Shown here one piece after another: positions 11,801 through 22,788 of a DNA stretch of 64,000 nucleotides (the stretch's first letter is position 1; each line of letters starts with the position of its first letter). The position numbers and the translations under genes were made by a program. The stretch is from Adiantum capillus-veneris (Eukaryota > Streptophyta > Polypodiopsida > Polypodiales > Pteridaceae). The stretch covers positions 10,241,648 through 10,305,647 of the forward strand of contig CM043968.1 in NCBI GenBank assembly GCA_014529385.2. Direction: 5' to 3'. The notes below the pieces were generated by a model. It did not search any database, was not told the DNA's origin, and saw only the letters and a program-made list of their open reading frames with translations.

Positions 11801-12173
11801 ATCCTAGTGCTCCTTGGATAGGCATTCTTTCCATTTCCTTAGGATCTATGGGCTTGTACTCACATCCATACTTGTCTGTATAAATGATATTTCTTCCATG
11901 AAACATGTCGTAGAAAAATAGGTACAAAACCTTTTCCATACCCATCTCTCTAGGATAGGGTTCAATGCAACAAAAATAGGACTTGGTACATCCATCCTCG
12001 TGCTCGTAGATTCCTTCTTCTCTTAGGTCCGTCATGACCCATTTTACCTTCTTCTCAAAGATACACATAGCATTGGGAAGATCCATGTGTGGTGGCATGT
12101 CCGCTTGTTCCACAACCATCTTTCCTCTTGCAAAGTTGTCACCGAATTGATTGTAGTTTTTGGGGTCTCTCAC
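8874..12173 (-). pseudogene. Broken gypsy-type gag polyprotein with zinc knuckles
   Basis: Minus-strand coding runs from 12173 to 8874 with frame changes near 11410 and between 9715 and 9395. From 11412 to 9715 a single frame is interrupted only by stops one C-to-T step from Arg or Gln codons (near 10883 TGA, 10590 TAG, 10515 TAA, 10270 TAG). The capsid-like region (10885-11412) has ATWFDSV, DEFIEKFSQRE and HKFKQKEGETIRKAILR. Two zinc knuckles of the plant CX2CX3HX4C type follow (CYTCGGDH near 10630, CYKCGGDHLMKYC near 10000), then a third whose last Cys is Tyr (CLDCEVTHMIADY). The N-terminal part (12173-11637) contains GRNIIYTDKYGCEYKP and is unlike ordinary capsid. The C-terminal part is acidic and Pro-rich and stops at the LTR junction. 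It is a gag relic of a large gypsy element. Confidence 0.75.
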
Positions 12174-12177
12174 TATG

Positions 12178-12764
12178 TGTTAACCGATGACGTATTACTT
12201 TGTTAGAGTCTTACGTAGGGCTTGTCAGTCTTATATGTGAACGTTAGGTGCTTACGTAGGTGCTGGGGTGATCGCTGATGAGAGGCGCACCACATATATT
12301 ATTTGACACTACTTTCTACTTTGATCGGCCAGGTGTGGACGTCGATGTGTGGACGGGCCAAGGACCAAGCGCATATAAAAGGCTGTTTGTGCCCTAATTT
12401 CCTCATTCTTGAGGGTGCATGCTATAGAGATTTCTCTTGCTCTATCTCCTTCTCCATCTTCTTTGTGTGCGCGCGTGCATGTGTGTGTGTATGCTTGAGG
12501 GAGAGAGTGAGAGAAAGTGTGTGCAATCGAGCATCGTGACGGCATCGGCGGCGGCAAGGTGGTTGAGGACGGCGATGCGCGCTCCTTCTTCTTCATCGCG
12601 CAAGGATCCTTCACGACGGCAGCGTAGAGCAGTGAGTGACACACCATTGATCTCTTTGATGCTTGCTCTCTTTGGTTTGTTGTGTGTTTGCAGCCTTCGC
12701 CACTCACACACGGTACGGTGTATGCGGCAAGTTCCTTGCATTGACACGTACGGCAGAGCATACA
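12178..12764 (+). mobile_element. LTR B of the Asp-primed family (587 bp)
   Basis: It starts TGTTAACC and ends TACA, matching LTR A in inverted orientation. A TATA-like ATATAAAA lies at about 12373-12380. A four-T spacer and an Asp-type primer site follow. Its left edge lies four bases from the start of the minus-strand gag fragment, so two elements abut here. It reads as the 5' LTR of an element running rightward. Confidence 0.88.
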
Positions 12765-12768
12765 TTTT

Positions 12769-12787
12769 TGGCACCATTGCGGGGGAT
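12769..12787 (+). other. Degenerate tRNA-Asp primer site of element B
   Basis: TGGCACCATTGCGGGGGAT differs at three of 19 positions from the perfect Asp site at 694. Its distance from the LTR end is four bases, as for LTRs A and E. Confidence 0.78.
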
Positions 12788-13873
12788 TTGCCCTACACCA
12801 AGCTCGAGAGAATTCTCTTGCGGCTACGTGAAGTTTTCTTTTCATTGTTTGTGTGTGAAGGAATGGTTGTTTGTGTGTGTGTTTTTTGTTAATCTGCCTG
12901 CATTTTCATTGTTGTGCTTTATTTTTCACTAATCTGCATGTTAATCTTTGTGTTTGTGTTAATCTGCATATGTTTCTTGTCAATCTCGAGTTAATTCTCT
13001 GTTTTTTGTTAATTTGTTGCATTGTTAGTTAATTTCTGTGTTTTTGTTAAAAATCTGTGCGTTTTTCAATTTCTGTGTTTTTTGTGTTAACCTCTTAAAC
13101 CTACGTTTTTGTTAACCTACAAGATTAGGGTTAGCGTGAGGGTTACGTTTCGGTTGACCCTTGTGTGTGATCGCGGCCTGAGAAAGCCTGGCTAGTGGTA
13201 GTGCACGACGTGCACACCACTCTAGAAAGTTTGTTGTGGGCCTGTGGCTCTAGGTAGTGGGCAGCTGACCCACGGCTAGCTAGGGCTTAGGAAAATAATA
13301 ATAAAGAAAAAAAACGACTACAAAAAAGCACATTTTTTGTCTCTGAATCGGTCCAAATTTGGTAGGAGTGTTCACCCAGCCTAGAAAACCTTATGGAAAC
13401 AAACTGTATTGCGCTTTGACATTTCTAGTGTCAGATACGTCGATTTTGGGGCCAAAAAGTAAAAAAGCGACCCAAAAATCACATTCTCCAAATTTTGTCA
13501 AATTTAATAGGCTTGTAGTCCTTCGCAAGTGTGTTCTAATGCACTAAGTCCCAAGTCAATTGGACGAACGGACTAAAAGATACGTGCATCTGAAATCGGG
13601 CACATCGTTGCCATCTAGCTCTTGGATGCCTTCTAAGGCTTCCACTCGTAGCAGTAGGACATCTGTCAAAGCACTGATGGAGCCTATTTTGGAGGGCCTG
13701 ATAAGCTCTTCGGATAGGTGATGACCTTATTTTGGGGACTATGGCTTTTTGTGCATTTGCAACCTAAACAAATCAAGTAGAAAAAGACACATAAAAAGCG
13801 GAAGATCCACCTTCGAGGGTGCTTGTCGACACCTCTAGGACATAGAACGCTTATGAATTTACGCTCTGGATGA
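12788..13873 (+). other. Leader of element B
   Basis: The noncoding leader has repeated GTTAATCTGC-like words (12890-13110). A region at 13190-13280 matches 5640-5760 in inverted orientation. The right part (13290-13870) has no ORF of note, though 13812-13873 already resembles coding sequence upstream of the fragment at 7585. I see no separate gene. Confidence 0.45.
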
Positions 13874-15259
13874 GTGCTAGAGCTTGACCACATAGAGGAG
13901 GCTTTGCATTACCCGCCTACATTAGGTTTTGGACCTTCGATCGGGACCCAAGGTAGTGTTATTCAAAATCCACGCCTAGCGGCAAGCGACTCTTCACCCA
14001 ACTACGACGTGATGGAGGGCTACCCTACACAAAACACAGAGAATCCAAATCAAGATGAAGTCCTAAGCAACCTTAGTGTTACACAAGAATATTTTGTAGA
14101 GACTGATGAGGATCCTTTACGATACCCAATCGAATTGAATAGTCCATATGGAAAGGTATTATACAATGCATTATTGGATGCAGGCGCTAGACATAATTTA
14201 TTATCGTATGGCGTGTGGTGTCAATTAGGAAAGCCTACCTTGTTGGATAGCACCATAAAAGTCAAGGGTATCAATAAAAAACTGACTAAAGTGTTGGGTA
14301 TCTTGAATACGCCTATCGCTTATGAGAATGGGGTGGTTGTGCAAGACTTTTTGGTCAAGCCTACTGGTAGTATGGAAGGAAGCATCAACCTAGGACGCGT
14401 ATGGATGTCAGCGACCAAGTGTACCATTGATTGGGAGACTTGATGTATCACAACAAAAAATCCAACTTTGAGCCTTACTGCTCTAGAGACAAAGCCTAAG
14501 CCATCATTTATTGTGCCTATGCAAACAGTTGACACTCCACAACCACAAGTGCTTAAAACAAACTCCATTAATATTGTTCGTTCTATGCATTCAACCTTTA
14601 CAAATGACACCACCAGTGTTGCCCCAAGGGTTTCTCCTATTGCTAAACAAGTCACGTATGAATGGGTTCCCAAGATTCCACTGATTCCTTCTCCACCTAG
14701 TTCAAGGAGGAAACCTCGTAGAAAGTGCAACCACAATTGCAATCTTCACATTAGTTTGTGCTGGATACCTAAAGTATTGCTGGAAGCCCAGGGTTACTAT
14801 GATGGAAATTGTCATATTTGGGTGCCTAAACGTCGTTTAAATCATTCTCCGCCATCACCTGTGAGAGATTGCCCATCCACTCCTGCACTTCCAGATCCTA
14901 TGGGTGATTGAGGTAAGGGGAAGGTTGTTGAAAATTCTACATTAGACTTGGATTATATCTCGATACCTGCCAACCCTCCATCATATCTCTCGTGCTTCGA
15001 AAGAGGGGAGTCATCCGAAACTTCTAGTTCTTCATTGAGTTCATCATTTGATGTCAAAGCTTCTACACCATCACTTTTGACCATTGTACATTCTTCAGAG
15101 AACCTAGTACAACCTACATCTCCCACTATACATTTCCCACTATTAGATTCACCATCTCATATTCGTTCTTGGGAGAGTACCTTACCACCATTGCAACTTG
15201 ATGTTGCACCTAGCGTTGTTTCAACATTTTTGCCCCATTCACCACTTGTTCTCGATTAG
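13874..15259 (+). pseudogene. Retropepsin-like polyprotein fragment of element B
   Basis: One frame runs through 13874-15259 with in-frame TGA stops at about 14441 and 14909. The first part contains ALLDAGARHNLLS, which fits the gypsy aspartic protease motif (hydrophobic, D-T/S-G-A, then H/T-N-hh-S). Here the second active-site position is Ala, so the enzyme would be weak or dead. About 80 residues later GRVWMSATKCTIDWE fits the conserved G-R-W-L and IDW end of that domain. The rest has Pro/Ser-rich linkers and WVPK/WIPK-containing segments. No RT follows. It lies downstream of LTR B in the same orientation and probably belongs to that element. Confidence 0.6.
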
Positions 15260-15559
15260 ACCAATTGGTTTCGACGAGTGAAGACATCTTTTAAAAAGGT
15301 ATGATCTACTCGAGGAAGGGGAGAGTGCTTCTTTATCATTCAATTTCTACTCTCTACATCTTCCTTCCCTGACCTCTGAACTTTTTGATTCGTGGGATTG
15401 TATCTATATAGCTTATAGTAACTCATCCATTTGAGTTGAGACAAAACAAAAAACAAAATAGTAAAAGAGCAAGATAAATTTGCATGATATTGCACCCAAG
15501 TCACATCTTGTGCCCTGAAACAACAACATATGTCATCTAACACCTAACCATCCTCATTT
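15260..15559. other. Intergenic stretch, no gene seen
   Basis: No credible ORF. A purine-rich phrase (CGAGGAAGGGGAGAG, near 15310) could be a decayed polypurine tract of element B, but no LTR start follows that I can recognise. Confidence 0.3.
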
Positions 15560-15850
15560 GTGTCTACAGATATGGCTGAATATTACGAATATTCTTTTTA
15601 CTTGTCCCAACTAACCCACATGTGTTATCCTGTCTTTTCCTGGGAGTGGGACCACATTGAAACACTAGCACAAGAGGATAACATTGAGGAGTTAGAGTGG
15701 TTGATCTGCCTCTTGACTACTATTGATCCTTATGCTACTGAGGAAATTCATGCAATTGCCCAAGTTTATCCTTTTGCCCAAGTTGAGTATGCCCACCTTG
15801 TGACATTCCTAGTGCTATTTTGCACGGCTGAGGATGATGGAAAAACTTAA
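15560..15850 (+). CDS. Small ORF, unknown, possibly a polyprotein fragment
   Basis: A 96-codon ORF begins MSTDMAEYYEYSFYLSQLTH and is acidic and aromatic-rich, with EELEWLICLLTTIDPYATEE in the middle. I do not recognise it. Its composition is more protein-like than that of random ORFs here, and it follows the element-B polyprotein on the same strand, so it may be another fragment of that element. It ends at the point where a fragment related to 23000-23165 begins on the other strand. Confidence 0.3.
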   Translation: MSTDMAEYYEYSFYLSQLTHMCYPVFSWEWDHIETLAQEDNIEELEWLICLLTTIDPYATEEIHAIAQVYPFAQVEYAHLVTFLVLFCTAEDDGKT

Positions 15851-15854
15851 TCCT

Positions 15855-16012
15855 TAGTTGTAGTAGCCTAAGGTTCATAAACCATGCTGCTACGCTATCA
15901 GTGAGAGTGATATGCAGCTGATAGAACTCCCTTTGACCAACTATAAGGTTTGATCTATTGACTACCTCCCATTGTAGTTGCACTAAGGGAATTTGGAACA
16001 TGGATAGGCTAA
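15855..16012 (-). pseudogene. Fragment of the ORF seen at 22789-23328
   Basis: The minus strand encodes LQWEVVNRSNLIVGQREFYQ and HITLTDSVAAWFMNLRLLQL. These are nearly the same as residues in the ORF at 22789-23328 (LQWEVVNRLNLTIGQREFYQ). Similarity covers about 160 bp and stops at the TG/AG microsatellite. It is a truncated second copy of that unknown ORF. Confidence 0.65.
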
Positions 16013-16015
16013 TGT

Positions 16016-16093
<78 letters not shown>

Positions 16094-16107
16094 TAGAGAG
16101 AGAGAAG
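16013..16107. repeat. (TG)n(AG)n compound microsatellite
   Basis: TG repeats (about 16014-16039) run directly into AG repeats (about 16040-16107, slightly interrupted). The AG part lies where the (GA)65 tract of the sister repeat lies (24082-24211). The microsatellite therefore marks the left limit of the ~2.3 kb direct repeat. Confidence 0.92.
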
Positions 16108-16550
16108 CATATACGCGTGATTGCGATGGTTTCCATGTGCTTGGGGTAGGGGTGAAGAAGGAGAAGAGGAGAAGTGAAACACTCTGCAACGCATAGTTTT
16201 TCCATGCTCAAACAAACCGATAACATTGATTGGATCATGGTATGTACAACGGTTATCATAAAACTGTTATTAACATGACATGTAGAAGATTAATCGGACC
16301 CGTGTGGGATCGATCTATCCACCTATCCACCCTCTCCCCTATGTATAGATGGAATCCTTCTTCTTGTGAGTGAGCCAAAACACCTACACCATGCCTTAAG
16401 AAATAGGAGCCATGGCTACACCTCTTTGCCTCAGTCCAAGGGCCCGACTTTGAAGGACCCGAAGTACCTAGTGGTGGCAGGGTATCAAGACCTACCACCA
16501 AGTTTATACAGGGCACTAAATAGTTACCCGGCCAATGCTAACTTTTGCTA

Positions 16551-16700
16551 GGTCTCCCCTTGCCCATACAAGGTAGCCTACATAGCATTACATGCAAACT
16601 TTTTCCAGGTCTCCCCTTACCCATACAAAGTAGCCTACATAGCTTATACGGCCGAGACCCAGGACTCCCCTTGCCCATACAAGGTAGCCTGTCTGCAAAT
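16551..16700. repeat. Minisatellite in LTR, three units of 54-57 bp
   Basis: Units start with GGTCTCCCC or GGACTCCCC, followed by TTGCCCATACAAGGTAGCCT or a close variant. Starts are near 16551, 16608 and 16662. The sister LTR has four units (24700-24915). Confidence 0.82.
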
Positions 16701-18241
16701 GATATGCAATACATTTTATTCCACCCCACCAAGGGATACTGAAACCATATTTCAACCAATCAACAAACAAAGCAATCCACTTAACAAACCTATCAGACCA
16801 AGCACATACATGGTCAAGGTCAGGGTCTCAAGTCTCTGGAGTGAGCCTATCCATTCCTAGAACCCAAACCATACGTTTTTGTGTCTATAAAGAGTTCAAA
16901 CATCTGCAAACATCAAACTAAAACTCACTTGAGAAATACCAATCACTCTCCACCTGGCATCACAAGGGTTAGTGCATACAACATGCTTATGGCTATCCAA
17001 ATTTTGGCAGCATAGCGTCATATATAAAAAAAAGTTCACCAACCACCAAATAGGGCTTCACAAGCCCACCACACATACCCACATTGGGATTTTAGAATCC
17101 CCATCAACCATAACCACTTTGGGGCTTCACAAGCCCATGCCTCTCTTCTCTCAAGAAGAGGCAAGCTTATCCTGTAATCAAGATTTTTCCTCCCATACTT
17201 GGGAGAGCAATAGGGTGCTTAAAGCAAATTGTGGATTGCAAGAAAAATGAGTAGAAGGATCCCTATCATTTCTAGCTATTATCGTCCTATGTGTTGGAGT
17301 TAAGGTGAGTGCAATATGGTGCCTAATTAGTGAGAAACTTTGCATGTAGGAAAGATGCTATGTGCAAAAATTTTATTAAAAATCCTAATCTTTGAGCGAT
17401 AATTGAACCTAATAAAATGTGTTTTACATAGGGATATCCATGCATCTTAGAAGCCCATATAGTTGGGTTTTTACCTATTATATGACACCTCTAGGATGCC
17501 TTGTTGTCTTCTTAATAACTGTTCTTTAATTAGGCATAAAAATATTTATTTTTTGATTTTCTGCAGAAAATTACAGAATTGATTAATTAGCTTCTGATAA
17601 AAAAACTAGAGGGAATCAGCTCAAGAATTGTACATGGAGAATGTATCCTTTGATGTGGACTACCTCCTCCTAAAAGCTTTTGGCCTAATTCATTACAGTT
17701 AAGAAGATATCATGCGATTAGTGAGTCAAGATTATGACTAATCTTATCAAAATTAATACTCCAATTAATCATATATTGATAATTAAGTTCTTCTATGGTA
17801 ATAGGATGATTGTCTATGATTTTGATGCTTGATTAGATGCTAGAATTACACTAAATTTTTCTAATTTCTCCTTAATCTTTCTCCTACTACTTGCAAGCTT
17901 TATTGGAAAGCTTGCATGATTAATTCTTGATTACCTTGCTTATGATGCTTGAGGGAATGCTCCAATTCTTGAAGTAGAGTGAGCAATTGAGACTCCTCCT
18001 TGCCGCAATCATTGTAGGGAATGGATATGAGCTTGTGTTGCTTCCTTGATGGTGTAGGAGATGGAGAAGATGATAATCTAACTATGTATGTTTAATTATG
18101 TAATTAGAGAGTAGATTAGCTAACTAGTGAGCTTGCTCTTGCTCTAGGTAATCATGTAAGAGAGTATGTGAGCTTGTGCTTGCCTTGCACTCTAAGTAGG
18201 TTACTATACAATGCTTCACACATACACACATAGATAGATAA

Positions 18242-18281
<40 letters not shown>
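18242..18281. repeat. Poly-G tract, 40 nt
   Basis: Forty consecutive G residues stand between AGATAGATAA and ACCACAATG in the U3 part of the G1 3' LTR. Such a run could form G-quadruplexes, but it could equally be a sequencing or gap-filling artefact, since dark cycles are read as G in two-colour chemistry. Confidence 0.95.
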
Positions 18282-18283
<2 letters not shown>

Positions 18284-18524
18284 CACAATGCTAGGGAATG
18301 GTCCTTCCTTCATCACCAAGGTAGGCATGTTTGAAAACTAAGCCTACTACAAAGACTATGTCCCACGTGTTATTGCATGTGCTTACTTGCTTTTAATCTT
18401 GTCACCTCACGTACTCCGTATTTTAAGAGTTTTTAAGGATTCTTGCAGACTTGCCTTATCGCGCAAGGCAAAAAAACATTGTAATCATAGAATTTTGTAT
18501 ACCCTATAATTTGGGGATCTTACA

Positions 18525-18531
18525 TCCTCCC
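18525..18531 (-). other. Polypurine tract of G1
   Basis: On the minus strand GGGAGGA immediately precedes the TGTAAGATCC LTR start at 18524. It lies 25 bases after the end of the chromodomain-like coding tail (18556). Confidence 0.7.
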
Positions 18532-18555
18532 ATACTTGAAAATTTTGAGGTGTCC

Positions 18556-21228
18556 TCACCTTAACATAAATTGAGGGAAATTTTTTATAAGTACATCTTC
18601 TTGTTCCCAAGTAGCATCTTCTATTGGGTAAGTTGACCATTTGATCAAGTGTTCTGAAATAGTGCAATTTCTAAGAGGTTTGGTGGGGCTTTCAAGAATC
18701 TTCTCAAGGAAATCTTTGAATGTGGCATCCTCGGTAGTAGATAAGTGAGAATCACCAAGGACATGGCTAGAGTCAGGTAAATACCTCTTTAAGAGACTAA
18801 CATGAAAAACATTATGTACCTTGATATGGCTTGGAAGTTATAGCTTATAAGCTTGATCATTGACCTTCTTGAAAATAAAGTAAGGTCCACAATAGTGAGC
18901 ACTAAGCTTCTAACATTTTCTTCTTCTGAGTGAGCTGCATTTTGGTTTAACCCAAAGGTAAACTATATCGCCTTCTTGAAAGAGGTGCTCCGTATGTTTT
19001 GGATCTGCATAGCTTTTTTGCAAATCTTGAGCAACTTTGATATCATGATGAATGAGTTGCATTTGGAGTTTCATCTCATCAAGCATGTTCTGTGAAACTT
19101 GGACACGAATAAGAGGATCCGTCCATTTGAGTGGAGTAAGACAATCCTAACCATATAGAGCTTTGAAAGGAGACATACCTATACTATGATGATAGGAAGA
19201 ATTATAGGCAAACTTGACTAAATATAAATATCTAGCCCATTTAGTTTATCATGCATGCAATAAGCACGTAACGTATCTTCAATGACTTGATTGGTACACT
19301 CAGTTTGGCCATCTATTTGAGGATGATAGTCTGTACTAAAAGCTAATTCTGTTCTTGCGGCTGAGAATAGTGCTCTCCAAAAAATTGAAGTGAATTTGGT
19401 ATCTTGATCTGACACTATTTGTTGAGGCAATCCATGAAAATTAAAAAAACCTTTCATGAAAACATGGGTGATATCCTTGGCTATAGAGGTTGTCTTTACA
19501 GGGAATAGATGAGTCATTTTGGTTAGCATATCCACAACAACAAATATAGAGTCATATCCTAAAGATGTAGGAAAACCTGTAATCAAATCCATAGATATGC
19601 ATTCCTACTTCATTTGTGGTATCTCAACAGGTTGTAGCTTGCCTGGATAACAAACCCTTTCAGCTTTAATTTTTTTACAAGAGAGACAACAGTTCACATA
19701 TGTGAGGATATCATGCTTCAATCCTGGCCAAAAGAAGCTTTGGCAAAGAGAGTGATACATCTTAATATATCCTAGGTGAGTTGTGATGGGAATATCATGA
19801 GCTTCTTTAAGAATCAAGATCTTTAGTTCCTTATTGTCAGAAATGCAAAGCCGATTATTAAAGTATAAGACATGACCATCATTTGAAAAACCCTTAACTT
19901 GCCTATGTTGCTTCTCTGTCTTAGTTGAAAGATTGAGGATCATCGGAATCTTGGAAAAATACTTATCTGTAGGCATAAATTGATGAATGTGATCCCTAAT
20001 GGACGCATTAGAGAGAGTAATGGCATTTAGGGAACTTTTACAACTAGGGGAATCTGCAACTAAGTTCTCTTTTCCTGGTATATACTCTATGCCAAAATCA
20101 TACCCACAAAGTAATTCCATCCATCTGCATTGACACATATTGAGACCGAGTTGAGTGAAGATCCATTTAAAGCTCTTATGGTTGGTGTGGAGGTGAAATC
20201 TCTTGCTCAAAAGGTAGTGACACCAAATTTTGAGAGCGTGAATTATTGCTAGTAACTCAAGATCATGAGTAGGATATTTTAGCTCATGAATGCGTAATTT
20301 TTGACAGGTAAAGGCAATTGGTCTTATGGTTGGTGTGGAGGTGAAATCTCTTGCTCAAAAGGTAGTGACACCAAATTTTGAGAGCGTGAATTATTGCTAG
20401 TAACTCAAGATCATGAGTAGGATATTTTAGCTCATGAATGCGTAATTTTTGACAGGTAAAGGCAATTGGTCTGCCTTCTTGAGATAAGACTCTACCAATG
20501 GATTGACCGCTTGAATCGGTAAGAACTATGAAGGCTTTTGAAAAATCAAGAAGCTGAAGGATAGGTGCATGAACTAAAGCATCCTTTCGCTTCTGAAAAC
20601 TTTCCTCAGCTGATTGGGACCATATGAGAACCTTAGTTTTCTTAAGAATGGATGTCAATGGAGTAGCAATGGTAGCATACCATCGAATAAAGCTACGATA
20701 CCATCCTTTAAGACCAAGGAATCCACTTACCTCTTTGACACTCTGGGGTTGTGGTCATGCTACGATTGCTTTGATCTTAGATGGATCAGTAGCAATGCAA
20801 TCCTTGGAAACGATGAAACCTAAATATTCTACCTACTTGGTGAAGAAGGTGCACTTACTTCTCTTTGCAAAAAGTTTATGTTGTCAGAGGAGTTCAAGTA
20901 CTTGTCTGACATGGTGTTGATGTTCTTCTTCATTCTTTGAATAGACAAGGATATCATCAAAGAAAACCAAGACAAAATCATCAAGTTGATTGTGGAAAAC
21001 TTCTGTCATGAGATGGTTGAATGTAGTTGGGGCATTAGTGAGGCCAAAAGGCATGACAATTTACTCATAATGACCAAAACCAGTATTAAACCCCGTTTTG
21101 GGGATATCTTCCTCTTTAATTCTAATTTGATAATAACCAGATTTAAGGTTTATTTTGGAGAAGATAGTAGCTCCATGGAGTTTGTCAAGAAGCTCATCAA
21201 TGCAATGGATATGCTGTTCCTCGCGCTA
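18556..21228 (-). pseudogene. Ty3/gypsy pol: RT, RNase H, integrase, chromodomain-like tail
   Basis: The order on the minus strand is RT, RNase H, integrase, C-terminal tail. RT has [26 protein letters not shown] and the catalytic FFDDILVYS (FFDD at 20953-20964). RNase H has FIVLTDSSGQSIGRVLSQEG and a 148-bp tandem duplication that shifts the frame. Integrase has the zinc-binding end FYWPG-like FFWPGLKHDI with CLSC. Its core (19218-19592) has D2, D62 and E98 (MDLITGFP, SDQDTKF, IDGQTE), giving the 35-residue D-E spacing. After a frameshift near 19230 coding continues to VHNVFHVSLLKRYLPD and EHLIKWSTYPIEDATWEQED, a chromodomain-like tail ending at 18556. Stops inside RT and integrase (TAA, TGA, TAG) are one transition from Gln, Arg or Trp codons. 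The enzymes cannot be made as they stand. Confidence 0.9.
20174..20472. repeat. Exact 148-bp tandem duplication inside RNase H
   Basis: The segment 20174-20321 is repeated at 20322-20469 with no difference that I can see, and three further bases agree. As 148 is not a multiple of three, the copy breaks the RNase H frame; both ORFs around it contain SKRFHLHTNHK. Confidence 0.95.
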
Positions 21229-22074
21229 CTAAGGGATGTAGATGAGATTAGCTACAACATCCCAATTTGAACATACGACCATGGGAGACATATCATTAGA
21301 ACAATTATGATAACCACCTAAATTTATCCTTTCTAGAGTGAGCCGTCCGCCATCCTCTTCCTCCTCGTACCAAGTAGAGCTGTGAGAAATGTTGTTGGCG
21401 TCGAGACCATTTTCCCAGTTGACGTGAGCTTGTCTCTTTGTGAGATGATTTACAAGGAAAATGGGATTTCTTTCAAAATCCCTGAGAGAGATTCTATTTT
21501 TATCCCACACACATCTTGGGAGATCATAGTGATCATAAGCTACTTCTATACCCAAGGGATTTTCTACTACAAGTTTGCCAAAGTGTTCATAAAACAAGAC
21601 ATAGGGGACACAAGTAAATGAGGAACAAAAATCCCCTTTGTCCCAAATTTTGAAGATGACTAAGGGACAAACACCAACTTGCATGTTGATCATGAGTGCC
21701 TTATTTGCTAGAATAGTCTCCCTAGATCCAAAGCATAGTAGATTGTAGGTGTCGATGTAGAGGATGTTGCACCCAATGGTGATATTGCTCTCTACAATGC
21801 ATTCTTTCACCCACTTAATATTGCGCATAAAGTAGCCTTGTGGTGTTGTGTGCTAGAATTTGGGCTGACCATCTATGTACATGTCCCATGCAATGAATGT
21901 ATTGGGAGCTGAGTACTTGGAATTTGCAGATGTGGGTGGTCCTCTAAAGACTTCTATGCCTAAACAACATGACATTGTGTTGACGTAGCGAGAGAATATG
22001 TTTCTGACAATCTCTTTGGGTAGCTTATGTAAGTGAGTGAGTGTGTTGCAAGTGAGTTTGTCCATCTAGATGAT
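21229..22074 (-). pseudogene. Unknown ORF upstream of RT in G1
   Basis: A 199-codon ORF (21229-21828) and an upstream fragment (21853-22065) read in the same direction as pol. I do not recognise the protein. It contains CNILYIDTYNLLCFGSRET and, upstream, FIAWDMYIDGQPKF, which resemble the Y-x-D segments in E1. Other visible parts are CPLVIFKIWDKGDF, WDKNRISLRDFERNPIF and an acidic EEEEDGGRLTL. The 3' end runs into the first RT residues near 21228 without the protease expected in a gypsy element. The ORF could be part of gag-pro of the same element or a fragment placed here by rearrangement. Confidence 0.4.
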
Positions 22075-22257
22075 ATGAGAAAGAGATAATAAGACATAAA
22101 TCTTCTAAAGTTGGAAACTAAAAGAAACAACACTTGTGTATATACATATGCTTGAAACAAGATTATGTACACAGTGTTCTTTGATCAAAATCTCTAGAAA
22201 ATAAAGGTCTTATGCCTATGCTTTCTTTCTCCTATGACACTAGCTATTGCTGCTAAC

Positions 22258-22580
22258 TTAGCCTGTAGAGTTGCTCCAGAGGTTTATAAACTGTATGTGG
22301 TAGGTGGATAGAAGGTAAGTGCTCTCTAGATTGAGTTTTTCCCATAATTGGAGAAGTCGCATGTTTGTGAACCATAAGGAAAATCGGAGTTCCAAACCCA
22401 TAAACAAACAAAATGGAAGAGGGTTGGGAAAAGGATAAGGAGGTCTATAATGATTGGTCCAATCACCACCAGCATACATAAAATAAAAGTGTAAAACTCT
22501 AATCTCCACTCCGGCAATTTAGTGCGCATGATCCAGTCAAACATAATCTCATATGCCATCTCATAACCCTCATCAAACAT
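22258..22580 (-). pseudogene. Unknown coding fragments in G1
   Basis: Two overlapping minus-strand frames look coding. One begins MFDEGYEMAYEIMFDWIMRT; the other contains WTNHYRPPYPFPNPLPFC and FTNMRLLQLWEKLNL. They probably represent one ORF with a frameshift near 22450. The MNLRLLQL-like word also occurs in the ORF at 22789-23328. No family recognised. Confidence 0.35.
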
Positions 22581-22788
22581 CCTAGCACTCTAAGCTGACA
22601 TTTTTCTAATTACACAATAGAATTAATAAGCTCAAATTGAATAACCCAATTATCAAAACTTAAAACATATGCAACCATTTAGGGACAATCAACCATGACA
22701 AAACTTATGTACAAAGCTTACTTATCCATCACACCTATTTAAAAAGTCTAGAAATTATTTATGTACAACCAGCCACACATTTCTATAC

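Larger units (their letters stand above)
16108..18524 (-). mobile_element. 3' LTR of the minus-strand gypsy element G1
   Basis: On the minus strand it begins TGTAAGATCC at 18524, a very common start of plant gypsy LTRs, directly after a polypurine tract. From about 18182 down to 16108 it matches 24212-26362 in the same orientation, the other LTR copy. The first ~340 bases of U3 (18183-18524, including a 40-G tract) have no counterpart in the other copy. A segment at about 16880-17199 is also missing from the other copy, apparently between two CATAC words. The pol genes and primer site between the two copies support the LTR reading. Confidence 0.68.

Noticed and set aside
15735-16259. 174-codon minus ORF across the TG/AG repeat
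   Set aside because: Only the part at 15855-16012 is related to another ORF; the rest translates the microsatellite and noncoding LTR.
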